DNA from: an uncultured Gammaproteobacteria bacterium
GTDB lineage: Bacteria; Pseudomonadota; Gammaproteobacteria; Nitrosococcales; Methylophagaceae
NCBI GenBank assembly: GCA_937900515.1
Contig: CALCCU010000017.1
Coordinates: 1 to 39,609, forward strand
DNA: 39,609 nucleotides
Direction of reading: 5' to 3'
A program made the position numbers and the translations under genes. Of the stretch, positions 25,751-33,548 are shown piece after piece; position 1 is the first letter of the stretch, and every line of letters starts with the position of its first letter. The notes under the pieces were generated by a model. It was not told the DNA's origin and made no database searches. It saw only the letters and a program-made list of their open reading frames with translations.

Positions 25751-26173
25751 GAAATAGAACTAAATTTCTTAGAGAAAACTCAAGCAGTTTATCTTCTACA
25801 GTTTACTTAATACACGCTCCGTGCTTTCTGTTTTCAGCCTTAAATCCACGTAACAATTACTTCCCAAAACCTCAATCTAAGCAGCTCTGCTGTTGTATGT
25901 CCTAATGCTCGTGCATAAACAGGATTTGTTTGCATGACACTGACATGTACAGCTTTTATAATCATTTTGTAGCAAATTATAAAGGGCCGAGCCAACAAGT
26001 CTTGCTTTTTTCTGACGAGATTATTGTGTTTAACTAAGGCTAAATTAACAGCATTGCTTCAGGCTGAGTCGCCTTATCAAATTTGATGTACTATTTGAGC
26101 TATCTAAACAAAATATTATCTTGGTTTTGAAGCGTTTCACTTCAATAAAGCCATAAGTAGTTTTGGAGATGGA
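25751..26173. other. Gene-poor stretch after 6S RNA
   Basis: About 420 bp with no convincing gene. In many relatives ygfA (5-formyltetrahydrofolate cyclo-ligase) follows 6S RNA; it is absent here. A 41-codon minus-strand frame (25840-25965) is described separately. ATCAAATTTGAT (26076-26087) is a perfect 12 bp palindrome. TTGAAG and CTTCAA flank a 7-base loop near 26129-26147, ahead of the Lol-like operon. These could be operators for that operon, but nothing identifies a regulator. Confidence 0.5.
25840..25965 (-). other. Short frame of doubtful status, possible gene remnant (41 aa)
   Basis: An ATG-to-TAA frame without a ribosome-binding site. Its centre, NPVYARALGHTTAELLRLRF, with WEV after it, looks like real protein rather than noise. 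It is faintly reminiscent of a PAS-domain strand-helix, but is far too short to be a domain. It may be a decayed gene fragment or part of a dispersed repeat. Low confidence. Confidence 0.25.
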
Positions 26174-26182
26174 GTGTTTGAT

Positions 26183-26971
26183 ATGAATAACTTTTTACGG
26201 ACTAAAAGTAGCTACCGTGTACTTTTGTTTCTTCTGCTATCTATCTTTAGTCAATGGATCACGGCTGAGCCAATTGAGCAAGATTCTGAGCGAGTTCATG
26301 ACTTACTGAATGAAGTAGATGACTTATGGCGGGGAAAATCATCCTATGCTATCACCACTATGCAAGTTAAAACTGAGCACTATACGCGTAGTATGAAAAT
26401 GGAAGGCTGGTCGAAAGGCAAAGAGCAGACTTTGTTTAAGGTGGTTGAACCCCTCCGTGAAAAAGGTACCGTGACACTTAAGTCAGGCAATCATATTTAT
26501 ACCTATCTACCTAAAACTGATCGCACAATAAAACTAACCAGTGGCATGATGATGGGATCATGGATGGGCAGCCACCTCACCAATGATGACTTGGTCAAAG
26601 AAGCACGGTTAGAAGAAGATTATGATGCGAGCATTAGTTTTGAAGGTGAGCGTGATGGACAAAACATTATTGAATTTAGTTTAATTCCTAGGCTTGATGC
26701 TGCCGTTGTATGGGGTAAATTGGTTTTAATTGTGTTAGCTGATAGTCATATTCCGCTGGTGGAATATTATTATGATGAAGATATGTTATTGGCTCGTACC
26801 ATCAGTTTTAGCGATATAAAAATGATCGGTGATCGAGAGCGTCCAGCAGTATTACGAGTTGTTCCAGCAGATAAGCCTGATGAGTTCACCGAATTTACTT
26901 ACCTGCATCTTGAGTTTGATTTAGAGCTAAATGATCGTCTTTTTTCCTTATCTAGTTTGAAAAGACGATGA
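26183..26971 (+). CDS. LolA-like periplasmic carrier (outer membrane lipoprotein-sorting protein family)
   Basis: Signal peptide (cleavage near WITAEP). The mature part has the COG2834 pattern: EVDDLWRGKSSYAITTMQVK, TLFKVVEPLREKGTVTLKSG, IYTYLPKTDRTIKLTSGMMM, DDLVKEARLEEDYDASISFE, then strands ending in LFSLSSLKRR. This is the unclosed beta-barrel fold of LolA/LolB, suited to carry an acyl chain through the periplasm. It is not the canonical LolA gene, being longer (262 residues) and first in an ABC operon. The ATG at 26183 has GGAG 8 nt upstream; a GTG at 26174 with its own GGAG is an alternative. The stop overlaps the next start in ATGA. Confidence 0.88.
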   Translation: MNNFLRTKSSYRVLLFLLLSIFSQWITAEPIEQDSERVHDLLNEVDDLWRGKSSYAITTMQVKTEHYTRSMKMEGWSKGKEQTLFKVVEPLREKGTVTLKSGNHIYTYLPKTDRTIKLTSGMMMGSWMGSHLTNDDLVKEARLEEDYDASISFEGERDGQNIIEFSLIPRLDAAVVWGKLVLIVLADSHIPLVEYYYDEDMLLARTISFSDIKMIGDRERPAVLRVVPADKPDEFTEFTYLHLEFDLELNDRLFSLSSLKRR

Positions 26972-28191
26972 AAGTACTTCAACTTGCTAGCCGAAATGTG
27001 ATTCGAAGTAGTCATCGAACCATGGTGACAACGCTAGCGATGGCCTTTGCTTGCGCCATGATGATTGTATTTTCTAGTTTAATGGAAGGCTTCATTGTTG
27101 GTAGCGAACGTAATATTGTGTCGATGAATACTGGTGATATTCAAATTCATCAATTTGGTTATCGTGATGATCCTGATATTTATAAACAAATCGAGCAGTC
27201 GTCTGAATTAGTCGTTGCTATAAGGCAAGCTGGGCTTATGGCGAGTGAGCGATTATTTGCTTATGGTTTGATGGCGAGTGATAACAGCTCTTCTGGTGTG
27301 CAATTACGCGGAATTGACTTGGACTTTGAATCGACCGTTACTCAAATCAATCAGCATATTCAAACTGGCGACTGGTTGGATACAGCAGATCCTCATGGTG
27401 TGGTGATTGGCAAAAAATTAGCGCGTCTACTGGATGTCTCAATTGGTAGCGAACTGGTCTTTGTCGGTCAAACGGCTGATGGTTATATGGCTAATGATAG
27501 TTTTCATATCCGAGGTGTTTTGAAGTCGGTATCAGCTGAGATTGATAATAGCGGCGTCATTATGAGTAATACCATGTTACAAGACTTAATCAGCTTACCC
27601 GATGGCGCTCATGAAATTACCATCATACGATCAGATAGAAACACTGACTTAGACGCGGCTGTGCAAACAATCAACGCGTTAGTTGGGGATGATTTAGAGG
27701 TTTTAAACTGGCAACAGCTAATGCCTGTTATTAGCCAATTTTTAGAAACGGCACAGGTGCAATCATTAATCATGTTGTTATTCACTTATATTGCCGTGGC
27801 ATCAGTTGTACTTAATGCCATGTTAATGAGTGTATTTGAACGTATTCACGAGTTTGGCATTATGAAAGCGGTGGGCGTTCGGCCATGGCAATTAATCAGA
27901 ATTATTTATGCCGAAACATTTATTCAAACCCTATTAGCTAGCATTTTAGGACTGTTATTAGGAGTCAGTATTACTTGGTATTTTGTAAGGTATGGGCTTG
28001 ATTTATCTTCTTTATCTGAGGGGATTTCATTTGCAGGTTTAGCATTAGACCCCGTTTGGTATGCGGCATGGTCGTTCGAATCCTTGTTAAGTCCTATTTT
28101 GTTTTTGTTTGTGATGACGACTGTTGCTGTAATTTACCCTGCAATCAAAGCGGCGGTGATTCGTCCAGTCGATGCCATTCATCACCATTAG
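26968..28191 (+). CDS. LolC/E-type (FtsX-like) ABC permease, first paralogue
   Basis: An MacB/LolCDE-superfamily permease. One helix lies near residues 18-40, then a large periplasmic domain (about 45-255, with VQLRGIDLDFESTVTQI and GVVIGKKLARLLDVSIG), then three C-terminal helices. The conserved cytoplasmic loop MLMSVFERIHEFGIMKAVGV contacts the ATPase. It has 407 residues. It is coupled by ATGA to the LolA-like gene and followed after 9 bp by a paralogue, so the transporter is probably heterodimeric like LolCE. In Lol-type systems such permeases extract lipidated substrates from the outer leaflet of the inner membrane by a mechanotransmission mechanism. Confidence 0.9.
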   Translation: MKVLQLASRNVIRSSHRTMVTTLAMAFACAMMIVFSSLMEGFIVGSERNIVSMNTGDIQIHQFGYRDDPDIYKQIEQSSELVVAIRQAGLMASERLFAYGLMASDNSSSGVQLRGIDLDFESTVTQINQHIQTGDWLDTADPHGVVIGKKLARLLDVSIGSELVFVGQTADGYMANDSFHIRGVLKSVSAEIDNSGVIMSNTMLQDLISLPDGAHEITIIRSDRNTDLDAAVQTINALVGDDLEVLNWQQLMPVISQFLETAQVQSLIMLLFTYIAVASVVLNAMLMSVFERIHEFGIMKAVGVRPWQLIRIIYAETFIQTLLASILGLLLGVSITWYFVRYGLDLSSLSEGISFAGLALDPVWYAAWSFESLLSPILFLFVMTTVAVIYPAIKAAVIRPVDAIHHH

Positions 28192-28200
28192 GTTGTCGAA

Positions 28201-29439
28201 ATGAATTTAAATACTTTAGCTTGGCGAAATTTATGGCGACATAAACGGCGCACGTTGATTACGGCTTCATCGATTGCCTTTGGTGTGTTATTAGCTGTTA
28301 CATTCACTGGCGCAGGAGATTATTTTTACACTCGTATGATTGATGCTGGCGCCAATATGGGCATGGGGCATATTAGCATTATGGCACCCGATTATAACCG
28401 TGCACCGAGCAGTAAAAAAAGATTGCATCAAGCCGAAGCGTTAAAGCAGCGTGTTGAAGAGTTTGATGACGTACAAAGTGTCGCCATGCGAATTCAAGGT
28501 CAAGCTATGTTTGCCAGTGCTCGTAAAAGTATTGGTGGGATATTCTTTGCCATTGATCCACGACAAGAAAACAGTGATAACAATCTATTTGTAAAAGCGA
28601 TGGTGGAAGGGGATATGTTGCCCTCAGCATCCGGTAGCAGTGTTGTTCTAGGTACTGAACTTGCCAAAAAACTGAAACTAAAAATCGGTAAAAAAGTGGT
28701 TTATACGACAACTGATAAAAATGGTGACATTGTCAGTGCGATTGCCCGAGTAGGCGGCTTGTTCAAAACGGGTTCAGATGAGATAGATGGTTCGGTTGCA
28801 ATATTACCTCTACATAAGGTGCAAAAGGTATTGGGTTATCAACAAGATGAAGTCAGTGTATTAGCAGTGGTTTTATCTGACCAACGTTATAGCAATCAAT
28901 TAAGAGACAAGATGCAAGCCTTGCCACAGTTTGCAGATGTTGAAGTATTAAACTGGCAACAAACGCAACCTGATCTGGCTGGCATGATCGCGGTGGATAA
29001 AGGTTCTAATTACATCAGCCAATTATTAATTGCCCTGCTAGTGGCGGCTGGTATTTTAAATACCATGTTAATGAGCGTACTTGAACGTCGTCGTGAATTT
29101 GGTGTGATGATGGCGGTGGGAATGTCACCTAAAAATTTATTTTTATTAGTTATGTTGGAATCATTTTGGTTAGCAATATTAGGTTTAATCATTGGTGTTA
29201 TTGTGACTACTCCTTGGTTTTTGTTTATGTCTCAAACAGGCATTGATCTATCTGCTGCTTATGGCGATGGTTTTAGTTTTGGTGGAGTATTGCTTGATCC
29301 CACTTTCAAACTCCGTTTATTTAAGGAAAGCATTATTGCTATTTTAGTTGGCCTATTTGGCTTGGCTTTACTTTCAGGCGCTTATCCTGCTTGGCAGGCA
29401 GGTAGAGTCGCCCCTGTAGAAAGCTTAAAAACACTCTAA
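28201..29439 (+). CDS. LolC/E-type (FtsX-like) ABC permease, second paralogue
   Basis: Same architecture as its neighbour: an N-terminal helix after WRNLWRHKRRTLITASSIAF, a periplasmic domain, and three helices with the coupling loop MLMSVLERRREFGVMMAVGM. The two share a matching VLNWQQ block before the second helix, showing tandem duplication followed by divergence. It has 412 residues. Its periplasmic domain has a lysine-rich patch (AKKLKLKIGKKV) that the first lacks, so the two subunits may contact different partners, such as substrate and the LolA-like carrier. Part of the 26183-31365 operon. Confidence 0.9.
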   Translation: MNLNTLAWRNLWRHKRRTLITASSIAFGVLLAVTFTGAGDYFYTRMIDAGANMGMGHISIMAPDYNRAPSSKKRLHQAEALKQRVEEFDDVQSVAMRIQGQAMFASARKSIGGIFFAIDPRQENSDNNLFVKAMVEGDMLPSASGSSVVLGTELAKKLKLKIGKKVVYTTTDKNGDIVSAIARVGGLFKTGSDEIDGSVAILPLHKVQKVLGYQQDEVSVLAVVLSDQRYSNQLRDKMQALPQFADVEVLNWQQTQPDLAGMIAVDKGSNYISQLLIALLVAAGILNTMLMSVLERRREFGVMMAVGMSPKNLFLLVMLESFWLAILGLIIGVIVTTPWFLFMSQTGIDLSAAYGDGFSFGGVLLDPTFKLRLFKESIIAILVGLFGLALLSGAYPAWQAGRVAPVESLKTL

Positions 29440-29446
29440 TGAGACG

Positions 29447-30145
29447 ATGATTATGGAATCCGAGATTGTTCAATTAAGGAATGTCAGAAAAATCTATCAG
29501 CAAGGTGAAGTGCAGGTGAATGCCGTTGATGAGGTATCACTTAGCATCCATCAAGGTGACTTTGCAGCACTGTGTGGGCCTTCTGGTTCAGGTAAAACGA
29601 GTATTCTCAATCTGATTGGTGGTTTAGATACGGTAAGCTCAGGCCAAGTGAGGTTGGAAGGCGTAGATTTATCGACATTAAGTAATACGGCTTTATCAGA
29701 AGTACGAAAAAATAGAATTGGCTTTGTATTTCAATCTTATAACTTAATACCCGTGATGACAGCTTATGAAAATGCTGCGTTTGTATTGGATCTGCAAGGT
29801 GCCACTAAGACGGAATGTCATGAAAGGGTAATGAAAACTCTGGCTGATGTAGGCCTGCAAGGGCTGGAAAACCGACGCCCTGATGAAATGTCTGGCGGTC
29901 AACAACAACGTGTTGCGATTGCCCGAGCCATCGTGACGCATCCTGCAATCGTGTTAGCTGATGAACCTACGGCCAATGTTGATTCACATACGGCTGAATC
30001 GTTACTCGATTTAATGCAAACCTTAAATGAGCAACACGGCATTACCTTTTTATTTTCGACCCACGATCAGCGTGTGATTGATCGTGCGAAACGTATTATT
30101 CAAGTACAAGATGGTCAAATCGTGTCGGATGAGCATAAAGCCTAG
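29447..30145 (+). CDS. LolD/MacB-type ABC ATPase
   Basis: Cytosolic ATP-binding subunit for the two adjacent permeases. Walker A GPSGSGKT is at residues 44-51, the Q-loop FQSYNLIPVMTAYENA follows, the signature MSGGQQQRVAIARA is near 148-161, Walker B IVLADEPTANVD near 168-179, and the H-loop STHD after that. The EVQVNAVDEVSL opening and ELIPVMTAYENA-like region are typical of the LolD/MacB/FtsE group. It has 232 residues. A second ATG at 29453 has better spacing from GAG and may be the real start. It is 7 bp after the second permease and 2 bp before the beta-barrel gene. Confidence 0.93.
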   Translation: MIMESEIVQLRNVRKIYQQGEVQVNAVDEVSLSIHQGDFAALCGPSGSGKTSILNLIGGLDTVSSGQVRLEGVDLSTLSNTALSEVRKNRIGFVFQSYNLIPVMTAYENAAFVLDLQGATKTECHERVMKTLADVGLQGLENRRPDEMSGGQQQRVAIARAIVTHPAIVLADEPTANVDSHTAESLLDLMQTLNEQHGITFLFSTHDQRVIDRAKRIIQVQDGQIVSDEHKA

Positions 30146-30147
30146 CC

Positions 30148-31365
30148 GTGTTTAGAATCGTAATCATTTTCTTATTGACTCTGCCTTTAACGGCTCAGGC
30201 CTTTTATCAATGGCAAAGTGATGACAGCGCTCTTGAACTACGAGGTCTGTTACGTGGCACTGGCCTTGCCATTAATAATGCTAACGATGAACTGCTATTT
30301 GAAAAGGATAAGTTTCTAACAGCGGGTGGTTTTGGTCGTTTGATGATTGATGCTCAGACGACAGGAATGAGTATTGAAGCGCATGCCGTGCAAAGTGTGA
30401 TTGACTCAGAGTTACGTACTGGCGGAAGCCGTGTCAGTTCAGTAGTAGCCATTGATCGTAGTGATGCTATGCAGTGGAGCTTTGCTAATCAGCATGCTGA
30501 TTTAATGATTGATAGACTCAATGTGCAATTTAGCGGTGAACGATTCAATATCAAACTAGGCCGCCAAGCCATTAATTTAGCGGCTACATATTATTTTACC
30601 CCCAATGATTTTTATGCCCCATTTGCCGCTCAAACCTTTTATAGAACCTATAAACCCGGCGTTGATGCAGCTAGATTGGATTGGCTGTGGGGCGAGTTAT
30701 CACAATTATCGTTGTACACAGTGTTAACTTACCAAATTGATAATATTTATTCCGCTAAAAGACAAACCTCGCCTGACTGGAGTGACACATCTGTATTAGC
30801 CAGAGCATCCACTTTATTGGGTGATTTTGAATGGGCAGTATTATTAGGTAAAGAGCAAGGTGATAATATTATTGGCGTCGACTTTCAAGGCGAGCTGTTT
30901 GAGTGGCTTGGGGTGCGAGGTGAAGGACATCTAAGGTTTCCTGATGAATTAGACCAATCGAGAGATATTAAATTTTCATTAGGTTTAGAGCACCGGTTTG
31001 AAAATACCCTAACGATACGGATTGAACAGTTTTATCAACGTTCAGGTGCAGATAATGAGCAGCAATATTTGCTAAGTAGGCAAGCGATAAATACGAACAG
31101 TTATTATCTTGCTCAAAACTACACAGCATTGGGTGCTAGTTATGAAATTACGCCATTATTAAATAGTGATGCTGTGTGGATCTACAACCATCTTGATAGT
31201 TCAAACCTTTTAGCTTTATATGGGACTTATTCATTATCCGATGAATCAGAGTTATCAATGGGTTTGAACCTATCCGTAGGTGAACAGTCACATAATGGAA
31301 TGCTAAATAGTGAGTTTGGAAGCTATCCAAAGTCTGTGACCGTGGAATATAGAGTTTATTTTTGA
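30148..31365 (+). CDS. Outer-membrane beta-barrel protein of the ABC operon
   Basis: Signal peptide MFRIVIIFLLTLPLTAQA. The mature protein consists of repeated amphipathic strands (FNIKLGRQAINLAATYYF, LSLYTVLTYQIDNIYSAK, FSLGLEHRFENTLTIRIEQF). It ends SVTVEYRVYF with a terminal phenylalanine, the signal read by the BAM machinery. The length (405) suits a barrel of about 16-18 strands. It is not a recognised specific porin. It starts with GTG 2 bp after the ATPase stop and closes the operon, so it is likely the outer-membrane acceptor or exit for the Lol-like transporter. This last step is inference. Confidence 0.82.
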   Translation: MFRIVIIFLLTLPLTAQAFYQWQSDDSALELRGLLRGTGLAINNANDELLFEKDKFLTAGGFGRLMIDAQTTGMSIEAHAVQSVIDSELRTGGSRVSSVVAIDRSDAMQWSFANQHADLMIDRLNVQFSGERFNIKLGRQAINLAATYYFTPNDFYAPFAAQTFYRTYKPGVDAARLDWLWGELSQLSLYTVLTYQIDNIYSAKRQTSPDWSDTSVLARASTLLGDFEWAVLLGKEQGDNIIGVDFQGELFEWLGVRGEGHLRFPDELDQSRDIKFSLGLEHRFENTLTIRIEQFYQRSGADNEQQYLLSRQAINTNSYYLAQNYTALGASYEITPLLNSDAVWIYNHLDSSNLLALYGTYSLSDESELSMGLNLSVGEQSHNGMLNSEFGSYPKSVTVEYRVYF

Positions 31366-31604
31366 TTAATAGCATGCTTTCAACATTCTAATTTTATTCT
31401 GAAGGTCCTAAAAGGTATTTATAATTCCAATAGAGTGATTATTCAGGCATCAGAATCGACTCAAGTGTACGGACATTACTTGAGAAATCAGAATGATTTA
31501 ACTCAGTACATTTAGAAACAAATTTAGGGGAGCTGAAATTGTTGGGTATGGTAAGTTGGATGAGCCTATGTGGCTATATTAGCTATTTGGTGAGAATTTA
31601 GATT

Positions 31605-32645
31605 ATGGATTCAGTCTCACAAATAGTGCTGGGTGGTGCCGTTGCTTTTGCAGTGGCAGGTAAATCTTCACCGCGTAAAGCCATTCTCTGGGGAGCCGTT
31701 ACTGCCACGATGCCAGATTTAGATGTGTTGGTATCTTATCCCGATGCTATTTCCTCGGTGACTAAGCATCGAAGCTGGTCCCACTCCTGGCTAATTCAAA
31801 CTTTAATTGCACCTGTGCTAGCGTTGCTAATGTATCGACTTGATAAAGTCTTTACGTTTAAGCAATGGTTGCTACTTATTTGGTTATCATTGATTACGCA
31901 TAGCTGTTTAGATGCGCAGACGGTCTATGGTACGCAACTATTTTGGCCATTTATGCCTCCCCCATATTCAGGGGGTAGTGTGTTCATTATTGACCCACTC
32001 TATACGGCTCCATTGTTGATTGGTTTTATTGCCGTGCTTATTCGGCCGCTTAGTGCGGTAAGCCATCGACTGAGTCACGCGGGGCTGATTCTCAGTTCAG
32101 CTTATTTGTTGTGGGCTTTTTCAGTGCAAAGCTGGATATTGTCACAAGTAAAAATAGAACTGGCTGAGAAGAATATTTCGACTGAACAGGTAATGGTAAC
32201 AGCAACGCCATTTAACACATTATTGTGGCGTGTTTTAGTGATTGATGGTGGTGTTTATTATGAAGGTTTTCGTTCGGTGTTCGATGGTGACTCTTCTATT
32301 AAGTTGTCGCAATACCAACGAAATACCAAGCTGCTAGAAAAATTGAAAAATAATGAGTCCCTGCAGAGGCTTGCATGGTTCAGCGATGGCTTTTATTCAG
32401 TTGAGCAAGTTGGCAGAGATTATGTTGCCACTGATTTAAGAATGGGCATGGAGCCCGTGTATTTTTTCCGTTATAACATTGCTGAATCAACAGACATGGT
32501 GATGAACGTCCCATCTAGCAAACGAGTGACCAATGAAAGGCGGACAAAAGAAGGTATTTCTTGGATATGGCAGCGAATCTGGTCAGTCGGTAGTAGCTTT
32601 GGTAATGTCACTTCAGACAATAGCACTACGCATCCTAAGTTATAA
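31605..32645 (+). CDS. Membrane-bound metal-dependent hydrolase (DUF457/YdjM-like)
   Basis: The N-terminus MDSVSQIVLGGAVAFAVAG followed by WGAVTATMPDLDVL, KHRSWSHSW and THSCLDAQTVYGTQLFWPF gives the DUF457 pattern of paired Asp/His ligands between four to five helices. The C-terminal 150 residues are a soluble domain. Family members in E. coli (YdjM) are SOS-induced, but no LexA box was seen upstream. Substrate unknown; a lipid phosphatase-like role is often supposed. The 239 bp gap before it holds no recognisable gene or clear promoter. Followed after 3 bp by an alkyltransferase-like gene. Confidence 0.88.
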   Translation: MDSVSQIVLGGAVAFAVAGKSSPRKAILWGAVTATMPDLDVLVSYPDAISSVTKHRSWSHSWLIQTLIAPVLALLMYRLDKVFTFKQWLLLIWLSLITHSCLDAQTVYGTQLFWPFMPPPYSGGSVFIIDPLYTAPLLIGFIAVLIRPLSAVSHRLSHAGLILSSAYLLWAFSVQSWILSQVKIELAEKNISTEQVMVTATPFNTLLWRVLVIDGGVYYEGFRSVFDGDSSIKLSQYQRNTKLLEKLKNNESLQRLAWFSDGFYSVEQVGRDYVATDLRMGMEPVYFFRYNIAESTDMVMNVPSSKRVTNERRTKEGISWIWQRIWSVGSSFGNVTSDNSTTHPKL

Positions 32646-32648
32646 GTT

Positions 32649-32957
32649 ATGCTGAAAATAGATGAGATAGTTTGGCAACTGGTAGCATCAATACCCAAAG
32701 GGAAGGTGATGACTTATGGTCAGATTGCTAATCAGGCCGGATTTAAAAATTATGCTCGTCATGTGGGAGCTACACTAAAAAAATTACCAATGGATTCTCT
32801 ATTACCTTGGCACCGTGTCGTAAATGCCAAAGGTGAACTGTCTTTTCCAATTGGAAGCCCTTCTTATGAAAAGCAAAAACTATTATTAGAGTCGGAGGGA
32901 ATTAAATTTATAGGTACTAAGTTGTCTTTAGCGGATTATAGGTGGGGAGTTAATTAA
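32649..32957 (+). CDS. atl: Alkyltransferase-like DNA-binding protein (ATL)
   Basis: The C-terminal DNA-binding domain of O6-methylguanine-DNA methyltransferase: IPKGKVMTYGQIANQAG, ARHVGATLKKLP, and LPWHRVVNAKGEL. The active Cys of the PCHRV motif is replaced by Trp (PWHRV), the hallmark of alkyltransferase-like proteins. These bind O6-alkylguanine without repairing it and hand it to nucleotide excision repair. It has 102 residues, typical of the family (E. coli YbaZ). The 3 bp spacing from the DUF457 gene means joint expression. uvrD is also in this window, but far away. Confidence 0.93.
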   Translation: MLKIDEIVWQLVASIPKGKVMTYGQIANQAGFKNYARHVGATLKKLPMDSLLPWHRVVNAKGELSFPIGSPSYEKQKLLLESEGIKFIGTKLSLADYRWGVN

Positions 32958-33058
32958 CGTAATGCTAAGTAGGAGGCTATTCATAATAAAATTGGGAATT
33001 CTATCCCTTCTTTATCCGTATGGATTGATTCATAGTGGTGTTAGCAAGGAGTGTCACG

Positions 33059-33472
33059 ATGAAGATAGAAAAAGATGAAGATACATTTTCTGAATTAAAA
33101 GAGATGGCAGAGGACATTCACCTCCTATCTCGTAATTATAATGATGAAATCATTGGCATTGATTATTATGCTAATTTATCCGTGCTTACCCTTAGCCAGC
33201 TTGAGGAGCTAGAAGCCCTTTGGCACTATAAAGTTGAAACCTGTTACAAAGAAAAGTTAGCCTCTCAGTGGATGATTGTTCAAGTCATTCTGTTTGTAGT
33301 TGCCACAGTCTATATAGCAGCTGTTACGGGCGGTAAATTACCTGGGATTATTGCTGGTGTTTTAGGTTTATTAGCCTTGATTGCAATGCTTGAAGATAAC
33401 CGTGTGAGTATTGCAAAACGTAACTTTTCAGATGCCAAACGAGTTTACGAACATTTGAAAACTTATATGTAA
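33059..33472 (+). CDS. Small two-helix membrane protein of unknown function (137 aa)
   Basis: Not recognised. An acidic N-terminal helical region (KIEKDEDTFSELKEMAEDIH), then two hydrophobic helices (WMIVQVILFVVATVYIAAV and LPGIIAGVLGLLALIAML), and a short basic cytoplasmic tail. The ATG at 33059 is chosen because AAGGAG lies 7 nt upstream; a longer frame from a GTG at 33035 has none. It stands alone between the ATL gene and the AsmA-family gene. The upstream gap has only a weak GGGA/TCCC hairpin near 32995. Confidence 0.7.
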   Translation: MKIEKDEDTFSELKEMAEDIHLLSRNYNDEIIGIDYYANLSVLTLSQLEELEALWHYKVETCYKEKLASQWMIVQVILFVVATVYIAAVTGGKLPGIIAGVLGLLALIAMLEDNRVSIAKRNFSDAKRVYEHLKTYM

Positions 33473-33548
33473 GTCATAGTAATAGTGCTAACTTGCTAAC
33501 AAAATCAATCTATAATGAGTGATGGATTTGTGTTGTCGAGGAAGTTGT

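Noticed and set aside
26076-26087. FNR box at ATCAAATTTGAT
   Set aside because: FNR sites read TTGAT-N4-ATCAA; here the half-sites face the wrong way, so it is only a palindrome of unknown use.
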